DNA of 64,000 nucleotides, from contig NZ_JAFLNF010000004.1 of the NCBI RefSeq assembly GCF_017313085.1, positions 310,001 to 374,000 of the forward strand, given 5' to 3'. Made by a program: the position numbers and the translations under genes. Positions within the stretch are counted from its first letter, which is position 1. Each line of letters opens with the position of its first letter. The notes under the pieces were generated by a model. That model was given only the letters and a program-made list of their open reading frames with translations, searched no databases and was not told the DNA's origin. Positions 35,578 to 45,215 of this stretch are shown here, in pieces. This stretch comes from Roseibium limicola. Its GTDB lineage: Bacteria > Pseudomonadota > Alphaproteobacteria > Rhizobiales > Stappiaceae.

Positions 35578-37143
35578 ATGACTGATTTGGGACAGCAACC
35601 AAAAGATCTGAGGGAGCAGCGGGAGCCGGCCAGTTTGCCGGACCTGCCGCTCTTCTTGCGTCCAGGGGGGCTCGTCGCTCTCGTTCTGGCGCTTGCCGTG
35701 CTGAAGGTCTGGGCAGCTGCCAACTCGCATCTGGTCGAGGATGAAGCCTACTATCGCCTGTGGGGCCTGCATCCGGCTCTGGGGTATTATGATCACCCAC
35801 CGATGATCGCCTGGTGGATCTGGGCCGGGCAGCAGCTTTTGGGTGACACGGTTCTGGCGGTGCGTGCGGCCGTTATCCTGTCGTCCGTCCTTGGATCTCT
35901 GGTTCTATGGCGCACTGGCCTGTTGCTCTTCGGCGCAAGGGCGGCCGGGTGGGCGGTGCTGTTCTTCAACGCCAGCCTGCTGATTGGCATTGGCGGCATT
36001 CTCGCCACGCCAGATGCACCCTCGGTGCTGTTCTGGGGTCTGGCGTTCTGGGCCTTGGTCGAGCTGCAAACCTCTGAAAATGCCAACTGGTGGCTGGCGG
36101 TCGGGCTGTTCGCCGGGCTGGGACTGGTCTCCAAATACTCTTGCCTGTTTCTGGGCACGGGCATTCTGCTCTGGCTCGTCTGGGTGCCCACAGCACGTAA
36201 ATGGTTTGGCACGTGGCAGCTCTGGGCCGGGGGGCTTCTGGCCGTGTATATCTTCGCCCCGGTGCTCTACTGGAACCAACTGCATGACTGGGTCAGCTTC
36301 TACAAGCAGTTCGGGCGGGCGGGCAGCGGTGCCCTAACGAGCAAATACATCTTCGAGTTCATCGGTGCCGTTTTCGGTCTGATGAACCCGTTGGTGGCGC
36401 TCCCTGCCTGTCTGGGAGCCGCCCTGCTCAGCCGGGGGACCTGGGGCAAACAAGCTGGTTCGGCTTTGGTGATAGTCACTGTGCTGCCGTTCCTGGCCTA
36501 TCTGATCTTTCATTCGCTGCATGCCCGCGTTCAGGCCAACTGGCCGGCACCTCTGTTCCCGGCGTTTGCGCTGATGGCCGGGATGTTTGTCGCAAGAGCG
36601 TCGACCGCCTCCCGCTTTTGGCGGATTTGGGCGACGGGGGCGGTTGTTAGTGGCCTGGTGATCGCCGTGGTGGTGCAGATCCATGCGGTTGCGCCACTGA
36701 CTGGCGTGCTGGCCCGCAAGGATCCGACATTCCAGCTACGCGGCTGGCCTGAGGTTGGCAGACAGATTGAGCAGATCGCAGAGGCTGAAGACGCGCATTT
36801 CGTGCTGACCTCGTCTTATGGGCTCACCGGGCATCTGGATTTTCTGCTCAAGGGCCACACGGCGGTCAGTCAGGCGCCGGTTAGCCAGGTCAATGAGCGG
36901 ATCCGCTACATAATGGCGCCGCAGACGTCGTCGGAAAGTTTTGGCGGCACCGGGCTTTACGTCACCACTAACCGCCGTGACCGCTCCGCCTTGTTGCTAG
37001 ATCGCTTTGCCGACGTGCGTCTGATTGCCGAGTTCCCGAGGCAAGTGCGGGGCGTTGAGTTGGAGCAGATGCGGGTCTACCGAATGAGTGATCCGACAGG
37101 TTCGGTTCTGGACCCGGTCGAAACGCGACAACCGACAGGCTAG
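35578..37143 (+). CDS. GT39 / ArnT-like lipid-linked sugar transferase
   Basis: A 521-residue inner-membrane protein with about 11-13 helices and a C-terminal periplasmic part. The first periplasmic loop holds VEDEAYYRLWGLHPALGYYDHPPMIAWW (key residues Glu-Asp-Glu and Asp-His-Pro-Pro), the catalytic hallmark of the PMT/ArnT family. It should move a sugar from undecaprenyl phosphate to lipid A or another surface acceptor. ATG 35578 is preceded by an in-frame GTG. It lies between a GT2-GtrA gene and a deacetylase-like gene, a trio resembling the Francisella FlmF-FlmK-NaxD lipid A pathway. Confidence 0.87.
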   Translation: MTDLGQQPKDLREQREPASLPDLPLFLRPGGLVALVLALAVLKVWAAANSHLVEDEAYYRLWGLHPALGYYDHPPMIAWWIWAGQQLLGDTVLAVRAAVILSSVLGSLVLWRTGLLLFGARAAGWAVLFFNASLLIGIGGILATPDAPSVLFWGLAFWALVELQTSENANWWLAVGLFAGLGLVSKYSCLFLGTGILLWLVWVPTARKWFGTWQLWAGGLLAVYIFAPVLYWNQLHDWVSFYKQFGRAGSGALTSKYIFEFIGAVFGLMNPLVALPACLGAALLSRGTWGKQAGSALVIVTVLPFLAYLIFHSLHARVQANWPAPLFPAFALMAGMFVARASTASRFWRIWATGAVVSGLVIAVVVQIHAVAPLTGVLARKDPTFQLRGWPEVGRQIEQIAEAEDAHFVLTSSYGLTGHLDFLLKGHTAVSQAPVSQVNERIRYIMAPQTSSESFGGTGLYVTTNRRDRSALLLDRFADVRLIAEFPRQVRGVELEQMRVYRMSDPTGSVLDPVETRQPTG

Positions 37144-37232
37144 ATGGCAGAAACAAGGCGCTTAATCTTGCATTTACCGGTCGGATGTCGCAGGGATAGT
37201 AACCGAACGTCATCTCCGCAACCGCCAGAGCA

Positions 37233-38030
37233 ATGAAAAAAATAACACTGGGCGCCCTCGACTACGGCCTCGCCTTCGGCGTGGACCGAACACTGCGTTC
37301 GCTCTTGCAGGAAGGGCGTCTTAGCGCCGTTGGGTGCCTGGTTGCATCAGAGCTCTGGCCGCGCGAATTCAAACCCCTCAAGGATCTGGCCGATGAGCTG
37401 GGCGAGCGCGCCGAAATAGGCCTGACGCTGGCCTTGAGCGGTGACCATGTCACTCCGGTTAGCCAGCGCATGCGCGAGGTCTATGGCGATCAGTTTCCCG
37501 CCCGTTCCAAGCTGGAGCGTCTGGCCATGATGCGCTTGCTGCCGGACGAGATGTTGATCGAGGAAATCTGCCAGCAGGTCTCTGCCTTCACCAGTCGCAT
37601 GGATCGCCTGCCGCGTATCGTCGCGCTGCGCGAGGGGCTTCTGGACCGCAGCGAGATGGTGCGGCTGGTGCTGACGGCGCTCGACAGTCTGGATTTGAAG
37701 CAAAAGCCGTGGCTGGTGGCGCCTTCGGTTTTCGAAAGTGCCGAGAAACGTTTTCTGCGGATGGCCAGGAAAGCTGGCTACCCGGCTTTGCGCTGGGGCC
37801 CCCCTGTGCCTGAGATTGCTGACAGGGAAGAGCTTTTTGCACGACTCCGGCATCACTTCGACTTCATGGATGAGGACGTCTTTGTCGCCACGCTGGCGGG
37901 CGAAGCCGATGATCGGTTGCGTCGTCAGGAGCCCTTGCAGAAGGTCGCTATCCGGGAGTGTCAGGGTGAGGTTCTGGGCAGCGATCGGTTCTTCCGACTG
38001 CTTGATGAGCGCGACATCTTTCTGAATTGA
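37233..38030 (+). CDS. ChbG/HpnK-type deacetylase homologue lacking metal ligands
   Basis: A 265-residue protein that aligns by eye with alphaproteobacterial ChbG/HpnK/NaxD carbohydrate deacetylases along its first 150 residues. The family's ADDYG becomes ALDYG, the metal His of GLHLTL becomes Thr (IGLTLALSG), and the DGHQHVH motif is replaced by VALREGLLD. All metal ligands therefore appear lost except one Asp of the first motif. The reading frame is intact, so it may be a pseudoenzyme with a binding or regulatory role. It is last in the GT2-GtrA, GT39 locus, before a strong terminator. Confidence 0.72.
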   Translation: MKKITLGALDYGLAFGVDRTLRSLLQEGRLSAVGCLVASELWPREFKPLKDLADELGERAEIGLTLALSGDHVTPVSQRMREVYGDQFPARSKLERLAMMRLLPDEMLIEEICQQVSAFTSRMDRLPRIVALREGLLDRSEMVRLVLTALDSLDLKQKPWLVAPSVFESAEKRFLRMARKAGYPALRWGPPVPEIADREELFARLRHHFDFMDEDVFVATLAGEADDRLRRQEPLQKVAIRECQGEVLGSDRFFRLLDERDIFLN

Positions 38031-38054
38031 TGCTGATCTGTGCTGCCAAATTAG

Positions 38055-38091
38055 AAAAGACGGCTCCGATGGGGACGGAACCGTCTTTTTT
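38055..38091 (+). terminator. Terminator of the lipid-glycan locus
   Basis: A 10-bp stem (GACGGCTCCG / CGGAACCGTC, one mismatch) is followed by six T. Confidence 0.88.
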
Positions 38092-38188
38092 CTAAGAAGC
38101 GTTTTTTAGGAGGTCAGCCTCTGGGAGCCGGAAGCAGGCGGGGAGACCGCTTCCTTGAGACCAACCCTAGGACTAATCTTGGATAGGC

Positions 38189-38208
38189 TCTGTGATACCT
38201 GTCACAGA
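38189..38208. promoter_or_regulatory. Perfect CRP-type palindrome TGTGA-N6-TCACA
   Basis: TCTGTGA-TACCTG-TCACAGA has perfect 7-bp arms and equals the CRP core consensus exactly. It sits 103 bases upstream of the GTG of a CRP-like gene whose recognition helix has the residues (R, E, R) that in CRP read TGTGA. It is probably an autoregulatory site. Confidence 0.7.
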
Positions 38209-38291
38209 TGGTCGGAAGTTTGCTACGATCCGTGTTCGGGTATCAGATGGACACAATTTGACACGGCACCTGGGGCCAGGGGCAAAGTTGT

Positions 38292-38304
38292 GGGGGGGGG
38301 GGGG
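38292..38304 (+). repeat. Homopolymer of 13 G before a CRP-like start codon
   Basis: Thirteen consecutive G end 6 bases before the likely GTG start of the CRP-like gene, in the position of the Shine-Dalgarno sequence. Such tracts are prone to slippage. Confidence 0.85.
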
Positions 38305-38310
38305 CACCAC

Positions 38311-39000
38311 GTGGCAGAAATAGAAGACTTCCTTCAAAACAGCTTTTCGCTGGAAGGTCTGTCGGCGGAACTGGCAGTCGGTCTGGCCCGATTGGCAAGA
38401 CCTATGACGCTGAAGGCTGGTGCCATCCTTTTTGAGGCAGGCGATCCGGGCAACGGATGTTATGCCGTCACCGAAGGCTCGCTCAAGGTCTCGATGCTGT
38501 CAGTAGAAGGCGATGAACAATTGCTTGCAGTGCTCGGCCCCGGGCATCTTGTGGGCGAGCTGGCCTTGCTGGATGGTCGCCCCCGATCCGCAACGGTAAC
38601 AGCCTTGAAGGCAGCTCAGCTGTCGTTCATCGACAAGGCAGGTTTCGAGCGTTTCGCCGATGAGAACCCCGCTGTCTATCGCCATATGCTGTCGATTGTC
38701 GGTCAGCGATTACGCCATTCCAACGACGTCCTTGCCGCGCGGTCGTTTCTGCCACTGCCAGGTCGGGTCGCTCAGACCTTGCTGCAGTTGGCCGAGACCT
38801 TCGGCAAACCGCTGGAAGATGGCCGCATTCTCATTCATTACAAGCTCAGTCAGGCGGATATTGCCAATATGGCGGGCGCCGCGCGTGAAAACGTCAGCCG
38901 GGTGTTGAATGACTGGAAGAGGTCCGGAACGATCTCGCGGATTTCGGGCTATTATTGTCTTGAGAAGCCAGACTTTCTAACCCGGGCTGCGACGCTTTGA
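38311..39000 (+). CDS. Crp/Fnr family transcription regulator (CRP-like)
   Basis: A 229-residue regulator. The N-terminal cyclic-nucleotide-binding barrel keeps the phosphate-binding GELALLDGRPRSATV (Gly-Glu-Leu and Arg-Ser of CRP). The C-terminal winged helix shows KLSQADIANMAGAARENVSRVLNDW. Arg192, Glu193 and Arg197 match CRP Arg180, Glu181 and Arg185, predicting TGTGA recognition. There is no FNR-type Cys cluster. No in-frame ATG exists near the domain start: GTG 38311 is preferred, with the G13 tract as unusual ribosome site. A TTG-initiated form from 38155 would read in frame through the tract as four Gly. Confidence 0.87.
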   Translation: MAEIEDFLQNSFSLEGLSAELAVGLARLARPMTLKAGAILFEAGDPGNGCYAVTEGSLKVSMLSVEGDEQLLAVLGPGHLVGELALLDGRPRSATVTALKAAQLSFIDKAGFERFADENPAVYRHMLSIVGQRLRHSNDVLAARSFLPLPGRVAQTLLQLAETFGKPLEDGRILIHYKLSQADIANMAGAARENVSRVLNDWKRSGTISRISGYYCLEKPDFLTRAATL

Positions 39001-39035
39001 GCCTACGATTTTACAAGAAAATAGGAAGCAACGAC

Positions 39036-39476
39036 ATGCCAGGCGCAGATCAAACCCCGGAAATCACAGCGGAAGAATCACCGTCAGGTGACCTGACACT
39101 GCGCACGATGGCCATGCCGGCCGACACCAATGCCTCCGGTGATATCTTTGGCGGGTGGGTGCTGTCCCAGATGGATTTGGCAGGCGGCATCGCTTCGGGT
39201 CAGCGCGCCGGCGGGCGGGTGGTGACCATTGCCGTCGACAAGATGAAGTTCATCCGGCCGGTGCATGTGGGCGATGTGATGTGCATCTACAGCCGCATCG
39301 GCCGCATTGGCCGCTCGTCGATGGAAGTGCATCTGGAAGCCTGGGCCTTGCGGCATCGCTACGGCCTGCGCGAGAAGGTCACTCAGGCAACCTTCACCAT
39401 GGTAGCCGTTGATGACGACGGCAAGCCACGCGTCGTGCCGACGGAAGACGAAGTCCGCGCCAGTCTCAGGCTTTAG
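39036..39476 (+). CDS. Acyl-CoA thioesterase, YciA-type hotdog fold
   Basis: A 146-residue thioesterase that hydrolyses acyl-CoA esters. The hotdog core shows MAMPADTNASGDIFGGWVLSQMDLAGGI, with the catalytic Asp of NASGDIFGG, and VVTIAVDKMKFIRPVHVGD. ATAGGAAG precedes ATG 39036. It follows the CRP-like gene closely and may be co-transcribed. Its 3' end overlaps the convergent hypothetical gene by 11 bases. Confidence 0.88.
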   Translation: MPGADQTPEITAEESPSGDLTLRTMAMPADTNASGDIFGGWVLSQMDLAGGIASGQRAGGRVVTIAVDKMKFIRPVHVGDVMCIYSRIGRIGRSSMEVHLEAWALRHRYGLREKVTQATFTMVAVDDDGKPRVVPTEDEVRASLRL

Positions 39477-39900
39477 CGGCTTTGCGTCGGCGCAGCAGGT
39501 CGGCGAGCAGACGCTCGTCGATCGCATAGCTGCAACCGGTCTGCCAAAATGCGATCTGGTCCTGCAAGCGGGCGATCCGGTCCTGGCGCTCAAGCGTCGG
39601 CATGTGGTTTGGCAATCCACCGAAGAACCGGAGCGTCTTGTAACGCGCCAGTACATAAGCTTCCGCTGCCTTCTCGAAGGCCGCCAGTTGTTCTTCACTG
39701 CTGTTCGTGAGCACCAGACTGGGCGGTTGGCCGGCAGGGGCGTGGTCCAGTGGCAGATTGGGCCTGTAAAACGGGTGCTTTGACAAAAAATCCTCCATCG
39801 GTTTCCCGAGGAGGACTGGCGCATTGATGAAGTCTGACCGCTTGGTTGCCACGTCACTGCTTGTCGCAGATCTCGCAGCCGCATCCCCGGCAGGAACCAC
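39466..39900 (-). CDS. Hypothetical protein
   Basis: About 144 residues, soluble, with no signal peptide or membrane helix. I do not recognise the family. Notable segments are EDFLSKHPFYRPNLPLDHAP, a helical middle (EEQLAAFEKAAEAYVLARYK) and a basic C-terminus (LLRRRKAAKA). The start is uncertain: GTG 39900 gives the longest reasonable product, while ATG 39798 would begin at the first conserved-looking part. Its 3' end overlaps the thioesterase gene. Confidence 0.55.
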   Translation of the reverse strand: MVPAGDAAARSATSSDVATKRSDFINAPVLLGKPMEDFLSKHPFYRPNLPLDHAPAGQPPSLVLTNSSEEQLAAFEKAAEAYVLARYKTLRFFGGLPNHMPTLERQDRIARLQDQIAFWQTGCSYAIDERLLADLLRRRKAAKA

Positions 39901-40048
39901 CTTGCCCGGTTAAGGCAGGTTGGCGAGGGCGCCAGCCCTTCTCTTGATGTGGGCGCGCTTATGCCATGAACCGGGAACTTGTTCAAGTCGCCGTTGCAGA
40001 CGCCGGGGCGGTGTCTTCCGGTAGGGTTTAAGGCTTTGGATGACAGCC

Positions 40049-40258
40049 TCAGTAGTGGGGGGGCTTTTCCACCTGATGGCCGGGCATGGAGCCATCGATC
40101 AATTCTTCCACCTGATCGGTCATCAGGTTCATTTTGCGGGTCAGGCGCAGGATCTGCTTGTCCTGCTCGGCGACAACTTCGTTCAGTTCATCGATGATCC
40201 TGACGGCGTGAGCAAGATCGATTTCCAGTTTTTCGATGCGCTCTTCGTGATCACTCAT
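40049..40258 (-). CDS. slyX: SlyX family protein
   Basis: A 69-residue coiled-coil protein. Residues 3-55 form continuous heptads (RIEKLEIDLAHAVRIIDELN, EVVAEQDKQILRLTRKMN), and the C-terminus ends in the characteristic KPPHY. SlyX is widespread and small; its function is not established. ATG 40258 is chosen, dropping an in-frame upstream stretch that does not match the family. Confidence 0.88.
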   Translation of the reverse strand: MSDHEERIEKLEIDLAHAVRIIDELNEVVAEQDKQILRLTRKMNLMTDQVEELIDGSMPGHQVEKPPHY

Positions 40259-40373
40259 TCTCGTGGGACTCCCGCCGGACAGGGCGCCGGTTCTTGGCAA
40301 AGGATGGTTCGGAATTTTATCAGGCCATTGATGCGGTGAGAACCGCAAAGACAGACTCCTGAACAACCCGGAC

Positions 40374-40404
40374 ATAAAAAAGGGCGGTCCGAAGACCGCC
40401 CTTT
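40374..40404 (-). terminator. Terminator of groES-groEL
   Basis: A perfect 11-bp stem (AAAGGGCGGTC / GACCGCCCTTT) with a TTCG tetraloop on the minus strand is followed by a short T-run. UUCG loops are exceptionally stable. Confidence 0.92.
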
Positions 40405-40429
40405 CCGTAAAGACTTATGGTTGGTTGGC

Positions 40430-42085
<1,656 letters not shown>

Positions 42086-42134
42086 TCACTTCTATCTGGA
42101 ATGCAGGAGATATCGATAAGCGGTTCGCGGATGA

Positions 42135-42422
42135 TTACGCGATCACGCCCATGATGTCGGATTCCTTCATGATCAGGAGGTCTTCACCGTTGATCTTGAC
42201 TTCGGTGCCGGACCATTTACCGAACAGAACGCGGTCACCTTCCTTGACGTCGAGCGGGATCAGCTCACCGCTGTCCTTGCGAGCGCCAGTGCCGACAGCG
42301 ACAATTTCGCCTTCCTGCGGCTTTTCCTTGGCGGAGTCTGGAATGATGATGCCGCCAGCGGTCTTCTCTTCAGAGTCGACGCGACGGACTACGACACGAT
42401 CGTGCAGCGGACGAAATGCCAT
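42135..42422 (-). CDS. groES: Co-chaperonin GroES (10 kDa)
   Basis: A 95-residue lid protein of the chaperonin. It reads [27 protein letters not shown], with the mobile loop (KTAGGIII) that contacts GroEL, and ends [23 protein letters not shown] 42422 follows AGAGGAAA. It is first gene of the groESL operon, with CIRCE about 105 bases upstream. Confidence 0.97.
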   Translation of the reverse strand: MAFRPLHDRVVVRRVDSEEKTAGGIIIPDSAKEKPQEGEIVAVGTGARKDSGELIPLDVKEGDRVLFGKWSGTEVKINGEDLLIMKESDIMGVIA

Positions 42423-42793
42423 GTTGTGTTTCCTCTTCATGGAGCACGCCCCCATCCTCAGGCAGCGTGCGGGCATGATGATCAGGGTTTCTTTATGTCC
42501 GGGAAGGCGGACCTTCCTCGGTGTGTTAGCACTCCCACTTGGCGAGTGCCAGCCACGGCTGTGAAATATGATTGACGGAGGGTTTTGTCAATGATCAGCA
42601 CGGGAAAAAAATGCCGACCGGGGGGCTTGAAAAGCCGTCCTCCGTTGCGGGTCTGCGGATTCCGACCGCAATCAAACCAGGAACTTGGTTCCATAGGTTC
42701 AACCGGCTGTGGACACGACAGGCAACTTCCCTCTGCACCCCACATGCCGCGGGCTGTAGACAGGGTGAATAAACCCTTAAAGTATTTGCCGGA
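42423..42793. promoter_or_regulatory. groESL promoter region and gene-free spacer
   Basis: This 371-base gap holds the CIRCE element at 42526. The remaining part, up to the hypothetical periplasmic gene, shows no credible gene or RNA. Confidence 0.5.
42526..42552. promoter_or_regulatory. CIRCE element (HrcA operator)
   Basis: TTAGCACTC-N9-GAGTGCCAG matches the CIRCE consensus TTAGCACTC-N9-GAGTGCTAA with two changes in one arm. It lies 104 bases upstream of groES. HrcA binding here represses groESL outside heat stress. Confidence 0.88.
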
Positions 42794-43363
42794 TTACTCG
42801 CCCGCGACGACACTGAAAGGCAGGGAGAAGGTTGCCGTCTGGCCGCTCACCACATCGCTCAGGTCGATCGCGAGCGTATAAGAGCCGGCAGGTAGCCCTT
42901 CAAAGCCGAAAGAAAGCTGAGTTGAGAGCTCGCGCTTGCGCGACCGTGTGGTGCCAGTAAAAGCAGCGAATTGCGCTTCTTCGGCCAGAACCTGACCGGA
43001 CGGATTGAGCAGCTTGAAACCGGCATTCAGCGAATAGCGTGTGCCCTCGCTGTCAGTCTCAAAGCCATAGGCAATTGGCTCGGCATAGACATGAAGGGTC
43101 TCGCCTGCAGCGAACGTCTGGTTGGTGCGCGGGGTATAGATGCCGAAGCCCTTGGCAGGCACGTCGACGAATGTCCGGACGGCAAAACCCAGTGGTGCGG
43201 CATCCCAGGCCTGATCAAATGCAGTGAGCGCTTGGGAATAGGTTGCAGAAGGTGCTGACGACGTATCCTGGGCCGATGCCGGCACTTGCGTACCAAGGCA
43301 AACCACGGCAGCGCCAATCATTGCAGCCACTCGCAAGGCACTTCTCTGTGCTCTAGCTCGCAT
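42794..43363 (-). CDS. Hypothetical periplasmic protein
   Basis: A 189-residue precursor with a signal peptide (residues 1-31, ending ASA). The mature part has beta-rich character, with IYTPRTNQTFAAGETLHVYAEP and a C-terminal half resembling an immunoglobulin-like or PixA-type sandwich (GLPAGSYTLAIDLSDVVSG). I do not recognise the family. GGAGG precedes ATG 43363 at 9 nt; an in-frame upstream codon is rejected because it would mask the signal peptide. Confidence 0.7.
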   Translation of the reverse strand: MRARAQRSALRVAAMIGAAVVCLGTQVPASAQDTSSAPSATYSQALTAFDQAWDAAPLGFAVRTFVDVPAKGFGIYTPRTNQTFAAGETLHVYAEPIAYGFETDSEGTRYSLNAGFKLLNPSGQVLAEEAQFAAFTGTTRSRKRELSTQLSFGFEGLPAGSYTLAIDLSDVVSGQTATFSLPFSVVAGE

Positions 43364-43494
43364 TTTCCAGTACCTCCAACCGTCACCTGAAAACGGTAAA
43401 TTTCCTTTAGTTTCAAGGAGGATATAGACCGAGTTTGTGCGCGGCACAAGAAACATGGCGAAAAAGCGGCGATTCCTGGTAAACGTTCAGCCGG

Positions 43495-44997
43495 TTAACA
43501 GCCTTTCTCGCTCCAGGTCTGTCGCTTGCGGTAAATCGTCGATGGACTGATTTCCAGCGCCGCCGCCGCCATGGAGATGTTGCCGTCGAAAGCGTCGAGG
43601 GCATCCTCGATGATCCGGCGTTCCTGGGCCCAAAGCGGCTCGATGCTGCCAAAGGGCCGTGCCGGCGCGATGTTTCGAGCCCGCTCGCGGGAGAAATCCA
43701 CCACGGACGTTGGGGTCTGGCGTCGCGAAGGGTCGCGGATCAGCAGCGGCAGCATGGAATGGGTGATGGCCTGCCCATCGTTCATGACCACGATCTGGCG
43801 TATGGTGTTTTCCAGCTGACGGACGTTGCCGGGCCATGGATAGCTTGCCATGGCAGCTTCGGCATCCGCATCGAACCCCTTGAATGAGCGGCCTTCTTCA
43901 CGGGCATATCGGTGCAGGAAGCTCTCGGCGAGGATCAGGATGTCCTCGCGGCGTTCGCGCAGGGAAGGAAGCTGCACCGGCAACACATGCAGCCGGTAAT
44001 AGAGGTCCTCCCGGAAGCGTCCGGCAGCGATTTCCTCGAGCGGGTTCCGGTTGGTCGCGCAGATGATGCGCGCATCGACCTTGCGGGTGACATTGTCGCC
44101 GAGCCGCTGGAAAGTGCCTGTCTGCAGGAAGCGCAGCAGCTTGCTTTGCAACAGCAGATCCATCTCGCCGATTTCGTCGAGAAACAGCGTTCCGCCATCT
44201 GCCTGATCGGCTGCACCGATGCGCGAGTCCGTTGCGCCGGTAAAGGCACCGCGGACATGACCGAAAATCTCGCTCTCGATCAGGTCACGTGGAATCGCGG
44301 CGCAGTTCAGGGCGATGAAAGGCGCATCCTTGCGGTCGGACAAGGAATGAATGGCGGTTGCGCACAGCTCCTTGCCAGTCCCGGATTCTCCGGTGATGAA
44401 CACCGGAGCCTGGGAGGGGGCCATGCGGCGGATCTTGTCATAGACATCGCGCATGGCGCTGGATGTGCCGATCAGCTGGTCAAGGCCACGGCTCGAATGA
44501 ACCGGCTGCTGCGCGGCAGATTGCGCACTCACATCACGGGGTGAGGTGATGCAGTTGGTGCCTTCGTTGGCAAACGGCTTTTCGGGAGCGCGCACGACGA
44601 TCGGTCGGCGCTGATCCAGCTGGAAGGAGATCTTGGATGCAAGTGCATCCAGCGAGAATGGCTTGGTCAGGAAATCATGTGCGCCGCATCGCATCGCATT
44701 GACGGCTCGCGATACCGAGCCCTGCGACGAAACGGCGATGATGACGGAGGTTGGGCAGCGCACTGCGAATGCTTCCAGTCCATCGTCTCCACCAACGGTC
44801 TCCAGATCGACAACCAGAACGTCGGTGTTGATCTTGGAAAGTTCGTTGAGACAGACGGTGGCATCCGTGTAAAGCGCCGGATCTTCGCAGGAGGCTGCAA
44901 GTTTGGCGCAGACTGCTGCCGTCCTGGCTGCCTCGGAAGCGGAAGAATCAAGAACACGTACTGCTACGGGCTTGGTGTTGCCCTCATTACTTCCCAT
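43495..44997 (-). CDS. Sigma-54-dependent response regulator, LuxO/NtrC-like
   Basis: A 500-residue regulator in three parts: receiver (about 10-130), AAA+ sigma-54 activator (about 165-400) and Fis-type helix-turn-helix (about 450-495). The AAA+ core shows [13 protein letters not shown] (Walker A), GAFTGA in [12 protein letters not shown] and [13 protein letters not shown] (Walker B). The C-terminus ([19 protein letters not shown], then [17 protein letters not shown]) is LuxO-like. The receiver is atypical: Asp64 (VVDLE) and Lys112 (TKPF) are present, but the usual N-terminal Asp-Asp pair is Asp-Ser. No sensor kinase is adjacent. Confidence 0.88.
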   Translation of the reverse strand: MGSNEGNTKPVAVRVLDSSASEAARTAAVCAKLAASCEDPALYTDATVCLNELSKINTDVLVVDLETVGGDDGLEAFAVRCPTSVIIAVSSQGSVSRAVNAMRCGAHDFLTKPFSLDALASKISFQLDQRRPIVVRAPEKPFANEGTNCITSPRDVSAQSAAQQPVHSSRGLDQLIGTSSAMRDVYDKIRRMAPSQAPVFITGESGTGKELCATAIHSLSDRKDAPFIALNCAAIPRDLIESEIFGHVRGAFTGATDSRIGAADQADGGTLFLDEIGEMDLLLQSKLLRFLQTGTFQRLGDNVTRKVDARIICATNRNPLEEIAAGRFREDLYYRLHVLPVQLPSLRERREDILILAESFLHRYAREEGRSFKGFDADAEAAMASYPWPGNVRQLENTIRQIVVMNDGQAITHSMLPLLIRDPSRRQTPTSVVDFSRERARNIAPARPFGSIEPLWAQERRIIEDALDAFDGNISMAAAALEISPSTIYRKRQTWSEKGC

Positions 44998-45215
44998 TGC
45001 TGGGCGTCCCCTTCTCGTGAACTGCTCGTCGCCTTGGCGGTATACGCCGGCAAACCCACAATCGCGGAACAGGGTAAACAAAGCGTTGTACTTGTTGAAA
45101 CTTGCGAGGCCCTTCAGGGGATTAGTGGACCTGATGCGGGCAAGTCCGACAGGTCAATCAGGCGATTGTCGAGGCAAATGCTCGCACAATCTGTGATCGA
45201 CTCGAGTTTTTGCAG

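Noticed and set aside
37160..37175. CtrA-like site upstream of the deacetylase homologue
   Set aside because: The second half reads TTTA and the site lies inside a probable operon; too weak to list as a feature.
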